The translations under genes were made by a program, and so were the position numbers. A DNA stretch of 64,000 bases from Rhodospirillaceae bacterium UBA1479. GTDB lineage: Bacteria > Pseudomonadota > Alphaproteobacteria > Rhodospirillales > Casp-alpha2. Location: contig DCRZ01000001.1 of the NCBI GenBank assembly GCA_002325375.1, positions 186,001 to 250,000 of the forward strand. Direction: 5' to 3'. Positions 1-8,422 of this stretch are shown here, piece after piece. Positions within the stretch are counted from its first letter, which is position 1. Every line of letters starts with the position of its first letter. The notes below the pieces were generated by a model. It was not told the DNA's origin. It searched no databases and saw only the letters and a program-made list of their open reading frames with translations.

Positions 1-687
1 GGCGGGCAGTTGGTGCAGGCTTGGGACCGCTATGTCGCGGTGCTGGGGGCGCGGATCGTGCTCGCCTGTGACGACGGCGTGCGCGCGACCATGACGGCAA
101 GCTGGCTGGTTCAGATGGGGTGGCCCGAGGTCTACGTGCTGGAGAATGCCCTCGACGGGCAGCCTTTGGTGCGCGGCGCGCATAAGCCGAAAATCTACGG
201 TCTCGACGCCGCCGCCGCCGAAACGGTCACGGTGGAAGGGCTGGAACGCATGATCGCCGACAAGGTCTGCGTCATCATCGATTTGGCCGACAGTCTGACC
301 TATCGCGATGGGCACATCCCGGATGCCTGGTTCGCCGTGCGCGCACGCCTGAAGGATAGCATCAAGAAGATCCCCGATGCCCGCTACACCGTCCTGACCT
401 CGCCCGATGGGGTGCTGGCGCAACTGGCGGCCCCCGAACTGCGCGCAATGGGGCGGCATGTCGCCGTGCTGGTCGACGGCACGGAGGCCTGGAAGGCTGC
501 CCGCAAGGAGATGCAAACCGGCTTCACCCATATGGCCGACGAAACCAACGACGTGTGGTACCGGCCCTATGACATGGACGACGCCCAGGAAGGGGCGATG
601 AAGCAGTACCTGAGCTGGGAGATCAATCTGGTCAACCAGTTGGAACGGGATGGCACGACCCGGTTCAAAAAATTTCCCCAGGCGTAA
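1..687 (+). CDS. Rhodanese-domain sulfurtransferase, C-terminal part (5' end outside window)
   Basis: The reading frame is open from base 1, so the true start lies upstream. Two rhodanese-like repeats are visible. The first keeps the active-site loop as CDDGVRA, with the cysteine that carries the persulfide. The second ends in a loop reading SPDGVLA, where the cysteine is replaced, so this last domain is probably non-catalytic. The tail after about residue 180 (DVWYRPYDMDD) is typical of multi-rhodanese proteins. Such proteins transfer sulfane sulfur in the cytoplasm; the acceptor is unknown here. It is followed after 41 bp by the dehydrogenase gene at 729 on the same strand. The family assignment is firm, the substrate is not. 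Confidence 0.8.
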   Translation, partial: GGQLVQAWDRYVAVLGARIVLACDDGVRATMTASWLVQMGWPEVYVLENALDGQPLVRGAHKPKIYGLDAAAAETVTVEGLERMIADKVCVIIDLADSLTYRDGHIPDAWFAVRARLKDSIKKIPDARYTVLTSPDGVLAQLAAPELRAMGRHVAVLVDGTEAWKAARKEMQTGFTHMADETNDVWYRPYDMDDAQEGAMKQYLSWEINLVNQLERDGTTRFKKFPQA

Positions 688-728
688 ATCGCCGGGGCAT
701 AACAAAACACACGAAGGAAACACCACGC

Positions 729-1793
729 ATGAAATTCATCGTCCTGGAAAACGACGGCATCGGGCCGGAAATCATGGCCGCGACCCTGCCGGTGTTGCAG
801 AAACTCGACGACCGGTTCGGCCTCAACATCGAACTGGTGCCCATGGTCTCGGGCATGCGGGCCTTGAAGGCCGAGGGCAAGACCATCCCCCAGGCCGTCT
901 ATGACGCCTGCGACGCCGCCGACGGCGTCATTCTGGGCCCCGTGTCGTCGTTCGAATATCCGTCGGAGGCCGAGGGCGGCGTCAACCCGTCCAAGTCGTT
1001 CCGCAAGGTGTTTGACCTGTTCGCCAACATCCGCCCGGCGCGGACCCGGCCGGGCGTGCCCTCGGTGATCAAGCAGATGGACCTGGTCATCGTGCGGGAG
1101 AACACGGAAGGCCTCTACGCCGACCGCAACATGTTCATGGGCTCCGGCGAATTCATGCCGACCGAGGACGTGGCCCTTTCCGTGCGCAAGATCACCCGCC
1201 AGGGCTGCGAGCGCATCGCCAAGCAGGCCTTCGAGATGGCCATGGAACGGCGCAAGAAGGTGACCGCCGTGCACAAGGCCAACGTGTTGCGCATGACCGA
1301 CGGCCTGTTCCTCAAGACCGTCATGGAGGTGGCCAAGGGTTATCCCAGCGTCGAGGTCGAGGAGTTGATCATCGATGCCGCGACCGCCCATCTGGTTAAG
1401 CGGCCGCAGGATTTCGATGTCATCGTCACCACCAACGCCTTCGGCGACATCCTGTCGGACCTGTGTTCCGAACTGTCGGGCAGCCTGGGCCTGGCCGGGT
1501 CCATCAACGCCGGCAAGGGCCATGTGTTTGCCCAGGCGCAACACGGCTCGGCCCCCGATATCGCCGGTAAGGGGGTCGCCAACCCGACGGCGCTGATGCT
1601 GTCCACGGCCATGCTGCTGGAAGAACTGGGCCGCCGCACCTCGCGCAACGATCTGGCGCAGGCCTCGGCCTCCATGTTCAAGGCCGTGGAACTGGCGCTC
1701 GGCGATCCCGCCAGCCACACACCCGACCTGGGCGGCAAGAACTCCACGGCGGGTTTCGGCAAGGCCGTGCTCGCCGCTCTCGACAAGGAATAG
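729..1793 (+). CDS. Isocitrate/isopropylmalate dehydrogenase family protein
   Basis: A 354-residue beta-decarboxylating dehydrogenase of normal family length. It shows the N-terminal ENDGIGPEI signature, the substrate-loop motif VRENTEGLYA, the metal/substrate residues in TTNAFGDILSD, and the cofactor loop GSAPDIAGKGVANP. Members oxidise and decarboxylate a 2-hydroxyacid such as isocitrate, isopropylmalate, homoisocitrate or tartrate with NAD(P)+. The ENTEGLYA loop resembles isocitrate/tartrate-type enzymes more than LeuB, and no leu genes lie nearby, so a catabolic hydroxyacid substrate is inferred. Start ATG follows AAGGAA. The next gene begins 9 bp after the stop, so it is probably an operon with the PanE-like and Ldh genes. 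Confidence 0.85.
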   Translation: MKFIVLENDGIGPEIMAATLPVLQKLDDRFGLNIELVPMVSGMRALKAEGKTIPQAVYDACDAADGVILGPVSSFEYPSEAEGGVNPSKSFRKVFDLFANIRPARTRPGVPSVIKQMDLVIVRENTEGLYADRNMFMGSGEFMPTEDVALSVRKITRQGCERIAKQAFEMAMERRKKVTAVHKANVLRMTDGLFLKTVMEVAKGYPSVEVEELIIDAATAHLVKRPQDFDVIVTTNAFGDILSDLCSELSGSLGLAGSINAGKGHVFAQAQHGSAPDIAGKGVANPTALMLSTAMLLEELGRRTSRNDLAQASASMFKAVELALGDPASHTPDLGGKNSTAGFGKAVLAALDKE

Positions 1794-1802
1794 GAGCCAG
1801 AC

Positions 1803-2861
1803 ATGGCGGGGAAGGAACGCATCGCGGTCTACGGGGCCGGCGCTGTCGGCGCCTACGTGGGTGGCTACATGACCCGGGACGGGCGGGACGTCACCCTGAT
1901 CGATCCCTGGGAACAGCACGTCAAATTGATGCGCGATCCCGGACTGCAACTGTCGGGCCTGACGGAGCCGGAAAACTTCACGGTCAAATGCAATGCCGTG
2001 CTCGACCGTGACCTGCCGCCGCCGGGCGATATCGGCCCGTTCGACGTGATCTTCATCTGCGTCAAATCCTTCGACACGGAAGCCGCCGCCAAGCGCATGC
2101 AGCCCTATCTGGCTGAGGGCGGTTTCATGGTCAGTCTGCAGAACGGCATCAACGAAGGCACCATCGCCGGGGTCGTTGGCCGGGACCGTACCGTCGGCTG
2201 CATCGCATCCTCGATCTCCGTCTCCATGTGGGAGCCGGGGGCCGTGCGCCGCAATGTGAAGCTGGGCGGCAAGGAACATGTCGTGTTCCGGGCCGGCGAG
2301 TTGGACGGCAGCGTGACGCCGCGGGTGGAGAAGGTGTCCGAGATCCTGGCCAGTGTGGATAGCTCGAAAGTGACGACGACGCTGATGGGCGAACGCTGGT
2401 CCAAGTTGATCGTCAATTGCATGCGCAATCCCATTTCCGCCGCCTCCGGTATGGCATCGAATGCTTGCGATACGGACGACCATATCCGCCGCCTCGGCAT
2501 TCGCATCGGCGCGGAAGCGGTCCAGGTGGCCATGGCGGAAGGCCACCCGCTCGAAAAGCTTCTGGGCATGCCGCCGGAGCAGGTCCTGGCGGCCGGGCAG
2601 GGCGACGCGGCGGCCCTGGCGGACTGTGACAAGTCCTTGCTTGACGGGCGGGCGAAGCGATCGGACCAGCAGCGTCCCTCCATGGCCCAGGACATGGTCA
2701 AGGGCCGGCCGACGGAGATCGACTACCTCAACGGTTTCGTCGTGGCGACGGCCAAGGCCCACGGCATCGCCGTGCCCGCCAACGAAGGCATCGTCGCTGT
2801 TATCAAGCGCATCGAGGCGGGCGAGATCGAGCCGAGCCCGGAGGCCCTGGCGGGTATTTGA
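1803..2861 (+). CDS. 2-dehydropantoate 2-reductase family (ApbA/PanE-like) protein
   Basis: A 352-residue protein that starts with a Rossmann motif (GAGAVGAYVGG) and has the PanE-type central catalytic Lys region (ERWSKLIVNCMRNP). It is about 50 residues longer than classic PanE. This suggests a catabolic ketoacid reductase rather than the pantothenate enzyme. The likely reaction is NAD(P)H-dependent reduction or oxidation at a 2-keto/2-hydroxy acid. It sits 9 bp after the isocitrate-dehydrogenase-like gene and its stop lies just ahead of the next start, so all three genes are probably co-transcribed. A second PanE-like gene lies at 6490-7407. Confidence 0.8.
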   Translation: MAGKERIAVYGAGAVGAYVGGYMTRDGRDVTLIDPWEQHVKLMRDPGLQLSGLTEPENFTVKCNAVLDRDLPPPGDIGPFDVIFICVKSFDTEAAAKRMQPYLAEGGFMVSLQNGINEGTIAGVVGRDRTVGCIASSISVSMWEPGAVRRNVKLGGKEHVVFRAGELDGSVTPRVEKVSEILASVDSSKVTTTLMGERWSKLIVNCMRNPISAASGMASNACDTDDHIRRLGIRIGAEAVQVAMAEGHPLEKLLGMPPEQVLAAGQGDAAALADCDKSLLDGRAKRSDQQRPSMAQDMVKGRPTEIDYLNGFVVATAKAHGIAVPANEGIVAVIKRIEAGEIEPSPEALAGI

Positions 2862-2866
2862 TTCTC

Positions 2867-3922
2867 ATGACAGACCGCTACGCAGCCCAAGACCTGACCA
2901 CCACCGCCAAAGCCCTGTTTGAAAAGGCAGGTGCCGCCGCCCCCGTGGCGCAGGCCATGGCCGATATTCTGGTTGAGGCCGATTTGTTGGGTTACGGCAC
3001 CCATGGCTTGCAATTCGTGCCGGCCTATCTGGCGGCCCTGGAGGGCGGCAAGACGACGACATCTGGCGAGCCGGAAATCATCATCGACAACGGCGCGGCC
3101 TTGGTGCTCGACGGCAAGGGCCTGCCGGGGCAATGGGTCATGGTGCGCGCCCTGGACCTGGCGATCGCCCGGGCCAAGGACACGCCCATGGTTGGGGTCG
3201 CGATCCGCAATTCGGCGAACATTTCCTGCCTCGCGACCTATGCCCGGCGGGCAGCGCTGAAAGGCTATTTCGCCATCGTCGCGGCCTCGGCCCCCACAAC
3301 CAAGGCTGTTGCCCCTTTCGGCGGTGCGTCGCCGGTGATCGGCACCAACCCCTTCGCCGTCGGCATGCCGGGGAGGGATTATCCCATTTTGATCGACACC
3401 AGTGCTGCCGCCGTCACCAACCGGGCGATCGAACGCGCCCAGCGCCTGGGGGAAAAGCTGCCGTTCCCGGCCCTGGTCGGCGCCGACGGCAAGGTCAGCG
3501 ACGACCCGGCGGTCCTCAAGACCGACCCGCCGGGGGCGATCCGGCCCGCCGGCGGCGACGAGGCCGGGCACAAAGGCTTTGCATTGGGCCTGCTGGTCGA
3601 GGCCCTGACCTCGGGCCTGGCCGGGCTCGGCCGGTCGTCTGACAAGCCGCCCGCCGGCAATGCGGTCTACCTGCAATTGATCGACCCCCGGGGCTTTGCC
3701 GGGACGGATGCCTTTACTCAGGAGACCGGCGTGCTGGCGAGCCTGTGCCGGGCAGCCACGCCCTGCGACCCGGCAAATCCCGTGCGGGTGCCCGGTGACC
3801 GTGCCGCCGCCGCCTTCGCGACGCAAAGCGCCCAGGGCGTCGCCCTGCATCCCGAGATCATGGACCGCATGCGGCCCTTGCTGGAGAAATACGGAATTCC
3901 CGTGCCGGCCCCGGTCGCCTAG
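2867..3922 (+). CDS. Malate/L-lactate/sulfolactate dehydrogenase (Ldh-2) family protein
   Basis: A 351-residue Ldh-2 family oxidoreductase, a paralogue of the ComC-like protein at 36837. Start chosen at ATG 2867, five bases after the previous stop; a TTG at 2858 overlaps that stop and is less likely. The first conserved histidine is kept (GTHG, residues 44-47). The second conserved motif, NSHHGG in the downstream paralogue, here reads NSANIS (115-120), so a residue expected near the nicotinamide/substrate is missing. The NAD-binding region GTNPFAVGMPG is intact. Family membership is clear, but the altered motif leaves activity or substrate uncertain. Its stop codon overlaps that of the convergent small gene at 3919 through CTAG. 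Confidence 0.8.
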   Translation: MTDRYAAQDLTTTAKALFEKAGAAAPVAQAMADILVEADLLGYGTHGLQFVPAYLAALEGGKTTTSGEPEIIIDNGAALVLDGKGLPGQWVMVRALDLAIARAKDTPMVGVAIRNSANISCLATYARRAALKGYFAIVAASAPTTKAVAPFGGASPVIGTNPFAVGMPGRDYPILIDTSAAAVTNRAIERAQRLGEKLPFPALVGADGKVSDDPAVLKTDPPGAIRPAGGDEAGHKGFALGLLVEALTSGLAGLGRSSDKPPAGNAVYLQLIDPRGFAGTDAFTQETGVLASLCRAATPCDPANPVRVPGDRAAAAFATQSAQGVALHPEIMDRMRPLLEKYGIPVPAPVA

Positions 3923-4170
3923 GGTTTTGGGGAGGGCCACCGCCGGATGAACAGCACCCCGACGGCGCCCGCGAAGGCGCTGAGGATCAGCCAGACCGCC
4001 TGGAAGTCGGGGATCAGGAGCGACGCCAGGTAGCTGGCGATGATGGCGCCGGCCGAGCAGGCGATGACGTTGCGTAACAGGGCGCGGGTGCCGTTCTTGG
4101 TATAGATCGCGGCCAGCCAGGCGACCACGTTGCCGATGCTGATCACGATCATCAGGCTGATGGGGTCCAT
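3919..4170 (-). CDS. Small membrane protein of unknown function (83 aa)
   Basis: Start chosen at the ATG that gives MDPISLMIVISIGNVVAWL; the open frame extends upstream but overlaps the neighbour. About three hydrophobic segments are visible (residues 5-23, 32-53, 57-75), followed by a short basic tail RRWPSPKP, so it is probably an inner-membrane protein. It lies 17 bp downstream of the 6PGDH-like gene on the same strand and its stop codon shares CTAG with the convergent Ldh gene. No family was recognised. Hydrophobic pattern and tight placement support a real gene. Confidence 0.6.
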   Translation of the reverse strand: MDPISLMIVISIGNVVAWLAAIYTKNGTRALLRNVIACSAGAIIASYLASLLIPDFQAVWLILSAFAGAVGVLFIRRWPSPKP

Positions 4171-4187
4171 GGGACACCCGATCCTTT

Positions 4188-5060
4188 CTAGGTTTTCCGC
4201 CGCTTCTGCAACTCGGCGAACACCTCGCGGTAATCCTCGGGTGCCGTGTCGCCGTAGTCGTCCTTGAACCCGAATTCGGACAGCCACTTCAGGCGCTTCG
4301 CGCCGCCGTCGCACATGAAGGCGTCATAGCCCAAGGCGCGCAGGGTATCGGCGGCTTCTTCCAGTTCATGCCCCCGACGGGCCCCATGGATCGCCGTGCG
4401 CCCGATCAGGAAATGCGCCAGGTCGTCGAAGTTCTTGCCGGCGTAGCTGCGATTCATGGAGGCGAAGACCTCGTCGGCGACGCCATAGGTCTCGGCCCCC
4501 AGGACGCATTCCTGCAGCAACGCCTCCATCCCCTTGACCAGGACGGAGCGGAACATCTTGGTTGCCGCCGCGCGGCCGTATTCCGTGCCGAACTCCCGCA
4601 TGTTGACGCCGTAGAGGGCGAAGGCTTCGATCACGTCCTTGGCCGCCGTGCCGACCAGCAGCATGGGCACCTTTTCGTTCTTGCCGGGCACGCCGTCCAT
4701 GACCGCGACCTCGACGAAGCGCGCCCCCGTCGGATTGACGACCTCGGCGATCTGCTGTTTGACCATGGGCGAGGTCGAGTTGAGGTCCATGTAGATCTGC
4801 CCGGGCTTCAGGGTTTGCGCCGCTTCCTGGGCGACCTCCAGGGCCTCCGTCGCCGTCACCGTCGACAGGATGATGTCGGCACGCTCGACCAGGTCGGCGA
4901 TGCTGGCGGTCATGTCGACGCCCTCGACCGGGGGGCGGTCCCGCAGATCGCGGGCGGCGATGGGGGCGGGCAGGCCCGCCGCCAACAGGCCCTTGGCGAG
5001 CAAGGGCCCGGCCTCGCCGAAGCCGATGAAGCCCAGGCGCGGCGTGTTGCGGGCGGTCAT
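4188..5060 (-). CDS. NAD(P)-dependent oxidoreductase, 6-phosphogluconate/3-hydroxyisobutyrate dehydrogenase-like
   Basis: A 290-residue beta-hydroxyacid dehydrogenase-like protein. It begins MTARNTPRLGFIGFGEAG with the Rossmann GxGxxG near residues 11-16. The substrate-binding DLNSTSP motif and a helical C-terminal domain of the DUF1932 type follow, with a catalytic-position lysine in the KMFRSVLVKG stretch. These enzymes oxidise 3-hydroxyacids with NAD(P)+. The start ATG lies one base after the stop of the MmgE/PrpD gene, so translation is probably coupled. The open frame extends upstream of this start but overlaps that gene without a better start. Confidence 0.8.
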   Translation of the reverse strand: MTARNTPRLGFIGFGEAGPLLAKGLLAAGLPAPIAARDLRDRPPVEGVDMTASIADLVERADIILSTVTATEALEVAQEAAQTLKPGQIYMDLNSTSPMVKQQIAEVVNPTGARFVEVAVMDGVPGKNEKVPMLLVGTAAKDVIEAFALYGVNMREFGTEYGRAAATKMFRSVLVKGMEALLQECVLGAETYGVADEVFASMNRSYAGKNFDDLAHFLIGRTAIHGARRGHELEEAADTLRALGYDAFMCDGGAKRLKWLSEFGFKDDYGDTAPEDYREVFAELQKRRKT

Positions 5061-5061
5061 G

Positions 5062-6456
5062 CTATTGCGCGGCCTGGGCAGGTGCAGCGACCAGATCGCG
5101 GGCGCTGTCCAGGGCATCGATGGACCAGATGGCGGCCAGCAGGCTTTCCGCCCCGTCCGCGCCCAGCACGGCCGAGGCCAGGTCGCGGTACTTGTCCTCA
5201 AGCTCCATATCGCTCAGGGGCGCGTCCGGGTCGCCCTTGCGGGTCGGTGCATAATGGCTGACGACGCGGCCGTCGGTGGTTTCGATCTCCACCTTGGCGG
5301 AGCGCAGGGCCGGGAAATTGCCCTGGCATTCCGGGTCCGTGGTCAGGGTGATGCGGGTCATCAGGTCACGCACGGCCTTATCCTGCAAGCGGTCCGGGGT
5401 GAAGGCGGCCATGCGCACGCTGCCCCACAGCAGGGCGGCGGCGCAGCAATAGACCAGGGAGAACTTCGCCTCGAACGCCGTCTGCGGGTTTGTGTTGCCG
5501 CAAATTTCCTCGGCCTTCTGATAGCTGCCGACGCGGATTTCCTTTACCTGGTCCGCCGTCAGACCGTATTCGCGGGCCAGCAGCAGCACGCTGTCGACGG
5601 CGGCATGGACATGGCCGCAGGCGGAATGGTTCTTCGTCGTGGTCTGCTTGATCAAATAGTCCCGGCCCAGCGTTTCCGCCGCGCGGGCCCAGTCGGGTTG
5701 TTCGTCGGCCAGACCGTTTAAGCACATGGCGTTGCCGAAGCCGCGCGGGCCTTCCAGGATGTCGGGTGCCCCCGTCACGCCCTGTTCGGCGGCAAGCGCC
5801 ACCGTGACGCCCCGTTCCGCCGCATGGGCGCCGTGCAGGGGTTTGGCCATGGCGTCGGCGCGAAACGCCTGTTGCAGGCCCGCCGCCAGGGTGCCGGCGT
5901 TGGCCAGGGCATGCAGGGTCTGTTCGGCGCTGAGGCCCAGGATGTTGGCGGCGGCGGCGGCGGCCCCGAAGGTGCCGATGGTGCCGGTGGTGTGCCAGAA
6001 TTCATAATGGGCCGGGTTGGCGGCGGCGCCTAGACGGTTCGATACCTCATAGCCGGCGACGATGCCGCTCAGCAGCCGGGCGCCGCTGACGCCCCGCGCC
6101 TGGGCGATGGCGAGCGCCGCCGAGATTACCGGCACGCCCGGATGGTAGAGGGCGTTGCGGTAGATGTCGTCGAATTCCACCGTATGCGAGGCGGCGCCGT
6201 TGATGAAGGCCGCCGTGCGGGCGTCGGTCGTGTCGCCCGAGGGATAGAGCCGGGCTCCGCCGCGCCCGATGCAATCCTTGAATGCCGCCGTCAGCAGGGT
6301 CGCCGGTTCGATCACCGTGCCGGGCAGGGCGGCGGCGAACCAGTCGAGCAGGCAGCGCTTGGCGGCGTGCAGGGCATCTGCCGGCAGATCATCCGGGGAC
6401 AGGTCGGCGGCGTATTTTGCGAATGGCCACAGGGCCGAGGTTTCAAGGGTGGACAT
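5062..6456 (-). CDS. MmgE/PrpD family protein (2-methylcitrate dehydratase-like)
   Basis: A 464-residue protein of standard MmgE/PrpD length. Recognisable features are the early LDWFAAALPGT stretch, the HTVEFDD motif with the conserved histidine, GYEVSNRLG, and KNHSACGHVHAAVD in the second half. Family members dehydrate or isomerise tricarboxylic acids such as 2-methylcitrate, itaconate or aconitate. No prpB or prpC is nearby, so methylcitrate is not assured. A strong GGAGGAGA lies before ATG 6456. It is the second gene of a minus-strand set with the PanE-like gene upstream and the hydroxyacid dehydrogenase downstream. Confidence 0.85.
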   Translation of the reverse strand: MSTLETSALWPFAKYAADLSPDDLPADALHAAKRCLLDWFAAALPGTVIEPATLLTAAFKDCIGRGGARLYPSGDTTDARTAAFINGAASHTVEFDDIYRNALYHPGVPVISAALAIAQARGVSGARLLSGIVAGYEVSNRLGAAANPAHYEFWHTTGTIGTFGAAAAAANILGLSAEQTLHALANAGTLAAGLQQAFRADAMAKPLHGAHAAERGVTVALAAEQGVTGAPDILEGPRGFGNAMCLNGLADEQPDWARAAETLGRDYLIKQTTTKNHSACGHVHAAVDSVLLLAREYGLTADQVKEIRVGSYQKAEEICGNTNPQTAFEAKFSLVYCCAAALLWGSVRMAAFTPDRLQDKAVRDLMTRITLTTDPECQGNFPALRSAKVEIETTDGRVVSHYAPTRKGDPDAPLSDMELEDKYRDLASAVLGADGAESLLAAIWSIDALDSARDLVAAPAQAAQ

Positions 6457-6489
6457 GGCGGTTCTCCTCCCAGAGTTCGTTGGTCGTGT

Positions 6490-7407
6490 TCAGGCGCCGT
6501 TGGCGTAGAAGGTCAGCGCCCCCAGAACGGCGGCATGGACCGGCGTCGGGATGCCGTGCTTGCGGCCAAGCCGCACCACTTCGCCGCTCAGCCAGGGCAG
6601 TTCAAGCCGCCGCCCGGCTTCCAGGTCGTGGAACATGGACGCCTTCATGACCGCGGGCAGGCCGTCGAGGAAGCCGATGGTCTTGGCCTCCGTGCCCTCG
6701 GGCAGGGGCACGCCCTCGGCCCGGCCGACGGCGGCGGTCTCATGGATCGCAGCTTCGAACAGGGCGCGGGCGTCCGGATTTTCCCGGATCGGCCCCGCCG
6801 GCTGGCGGCACAGGGACGTGAGGCCGCTCAGGCAGGACAGGAAGATGAACTTCTCCCAGATGGAGCGGGTGATGTTGGGCGAGACGGCATGGTCGAAGCC
6901 GCCGTCCTCGAACGCTTTCTTCAGGGCTTCGATACGCGGGGTGACGGTGCCGTCACGCTCACCGATGGTCATGCGTGCCATGGTTCCCGTGTGCTTGATC
7001 AGGCCCGGCTCCCCAATCACCGCGGCGATATGGGCAACGCCGCCGGCAACATGCGCCGCCCCCAGGCGTTCCGACAGCACGTCCATGCTGCGGACTCCGT
7101 TCTGGAACGGGACGACCAGGGTATCGGGGCCCAGAAGCGGCTTGCACTGGTCGGCGCTGGCTTCCGTATCCCACAGCTTGACTGCGAACAGGACCGCATC
7201 GACCGGGCCGATTTCGGCCGGGTCGTCGGTCACGGAAACGTCCTTCAGGTGAAGGTCGCTCTTGTCGCTTGAGACCCGCAAGCCACCCTCGCGGATCGCC
7301 TTCAGATGGGCGCCCCGCGCCAGGAAATGAATATCGTGTCCGGCGGCGGCCAGACGGGCGCCGAAATACCCGCCGACACCGCCGGCGGCCATGATTGCAA
7401 TGCGCAT
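6490..7407 (-). CDS. 2-dehydropantoate 2-reductase family protein
   Basis: A 305-residue protein of classic PanE length: N-terminal MRIAIMAAGGVGGYFGARLA Rossmann motif, central FQNGVRSMD, and the catalytic-lysine region SIWEKFIFLSCLSG. It would reduce a 2-ketoacid with NADPH. It is one of two PanE-like genes within 6 kb, both beside catabolic dehydrogenases, so a role in ketoacid catabolism is at least as likely as pantothenate synthesis. The ATG follows AAAGG at good spacing. It lies 33 bp upstream of the MmgE/PrpD gene and 55 bp downstream of the crotonase gene, all on the minus strand. Confidence 0.8.
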   Translation of the reverse strand: MRIAIMAAGGVGGYFGARLAAAGHDIHFLARGAHLKAIREGGLRVSSDKSDLHLKDVSVTDDPAEIGPVDAVLFAVKLWDTEASADQCKPLLGPDTLVVPFQNGVRSMDVLSERLGAAHVAGGVAHIAAVIGEPGLIKHTGTMARMTIGERDGTVTPRIEALKKAFEDGGFDHAVSPNITRSIWEKFIFLSCLSGLTSLCRQPAGPIRENPDARALFEAAIHETAAVGRAEGVPLPEGTEAKTIGFLDGLPAVMKASMFHDLEAGRRLELPWLSGEVVRLGRKHGIPTPVHAAVLGALTFYANGA

Positions 7408-7462
7408 AGTAAATTTGCCTTTGTCTTTTTGGTCTTAGTCGCTTGGGGGTATGCCCCCGGCC

Positions 7463-8272
7463 TTACTTGCCTTTGAACTGAGGCTTGCGCTTTTCCATGA
7501 AGGCCCTGCGGCCTTCCTTGTAGTCGTCGGAATCGAAGCAATCCTTGACGATGCTGGCGCACAGGTCGTGATCGCGGAGCGTATCGTCCTTCAGGCATTC
7601 CGCGACAACTACCTTTACGGCCTTGATGGTCAGCGGCGCGTTCTCGACGATGCGGCGGGTGTAATCGGCGACATAGTCGTTCAATTCCGCCTTGGGCACG
7701 ATCCGGTTGACGAAGCCGATCTCTTTCATTTCCGCCGCCGTGAACTTGCGGGCGGTATAGAAGATTTCCTTGGCGTAGGACGGGCCGATCAGGTCGACGA
7801 AGGGCTTCAGCCCATCGACGCGATAGCCCAGGCCCAGCTTGGCGGCGGGCACGGCGAAGATGGCGTCTTCCTCGGCGATGCGGATGTCGCAGCAGGTGGC
7901 CAGACCGACGCCGCCGCCGACGCAGGGGCCTTCGATCTTGGCGATGGTCGGCTTGGGAAATTCGCGCAGGCGCTCCGACGCCTTTTCCGTGGCGGCGTTG
8001 TAGATTTTCACGCCATCCTCGGACGACCGGTTCTTTTCGAACTGGGAGATGTCGGCACCGGCGCAGAAGGCACCGCCGCCTTCGCCGGAAACAACAACCA
8101 CGCGCACGGCGTCGTCGGCCAGGAAATCATCCAGAACGGTCGGCAGATCGCGCCACATTTCGAACGTCATGGCGTTCTTTTTGGCCTGGTTATCGAATCG
8201 GACGTAGCCGACACCGTCCTTTTTCTCGACGACCAACTGATCCGTTACGCCGTCCATCGTAAATCCGTCCAT
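7463..8272 (-). CDS. Enoyl-CoA hydratase/isomerase (crotonase) family protein
   Basis: A 269-residue crotonase-fold protein. Start placed at ATG 8272, which has GAGGA eight bases upstream; the frame stays open far upstream without a good start. The CoA-binding and oxyanion-hole segments are clear (GGAFCAGADIS, residues 67-75; GPCVGGGVGLA, 115-125). Both positions that carry catalytic glutamates in hydratases are changed: residue 123 is Gly and residue 143 is Ala (VPAAKLGLG). It may therefore be an isomerase, decarboxylase or thioesterase-like member rather than a true hydratase. It heads the minus-strand catabolic set and is divergent from the MFS gene at 8423. Confidence 0.8.
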   Translation of the reverse strand: MDGFTMDGVTDQLVVEKKDGVGYVRFDNQAKKNAMTFEMWRDLPTVLDDFLADDAVRVVVVSGEGGGAFCAGADISQFEKNRSSEDGVKIYNAATEKASERLREFPKPTIAKIEGPCVGGGVGLATCCDIRIAEEDAIFAVPAAKLGLGYRVDGLKPFVDLIGPSYAKEIFYTARKFTAAEMKEIGFVNRIVPKAELNDYVADYTRRIVENAPLTIKAVKVVVAECLKDDTLRDHDLCASIVKDCFDSDDYKEGRRAFMEKRKPQFKGK

Positions 8273-8384
8273 GGGTGGTTCCTCTAAGTCCTCTTGGTTT
8301 TCATTGGCGGACCAGGCAGCCGATCTTTGCGGGCCATGGTCCAGCTTGCTAATGCGCGAGGCGACAGCGTAAATTGACCGGCCT

Positions 8385-8394
8385 TTGTATACAA
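8385..8394. promoter_or_regulatory. Perfect 10-bp palindrome TTGTATACAA between divergent genes
   Basis: TTGTATACAA reads the same on both strands and sits in the 150-bp gap between the crotonase gene (minus, starts 8272) and the MFS gene (plus, starts about 8423). GntR-family operators often have this shape. The position suits control of both genes, but no GntR gene is adjacent, so the assignment is an inference. Confidence 0.35.
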
Positions 8395-8422
8395 TCACTA
8401 ACCGCCTCCGGCCTCGGATAGA

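Noticed and set aside
567..2762. 731-codon open frame on the minus strand opposite the dehydrogenase genes
   Set aside because: It mirrors the plus-strand genes codon for codon in a high-GC region. The translation is rich in His, Arg and Gly with no domain, and real proteins with clear motifs occupy the other strand.
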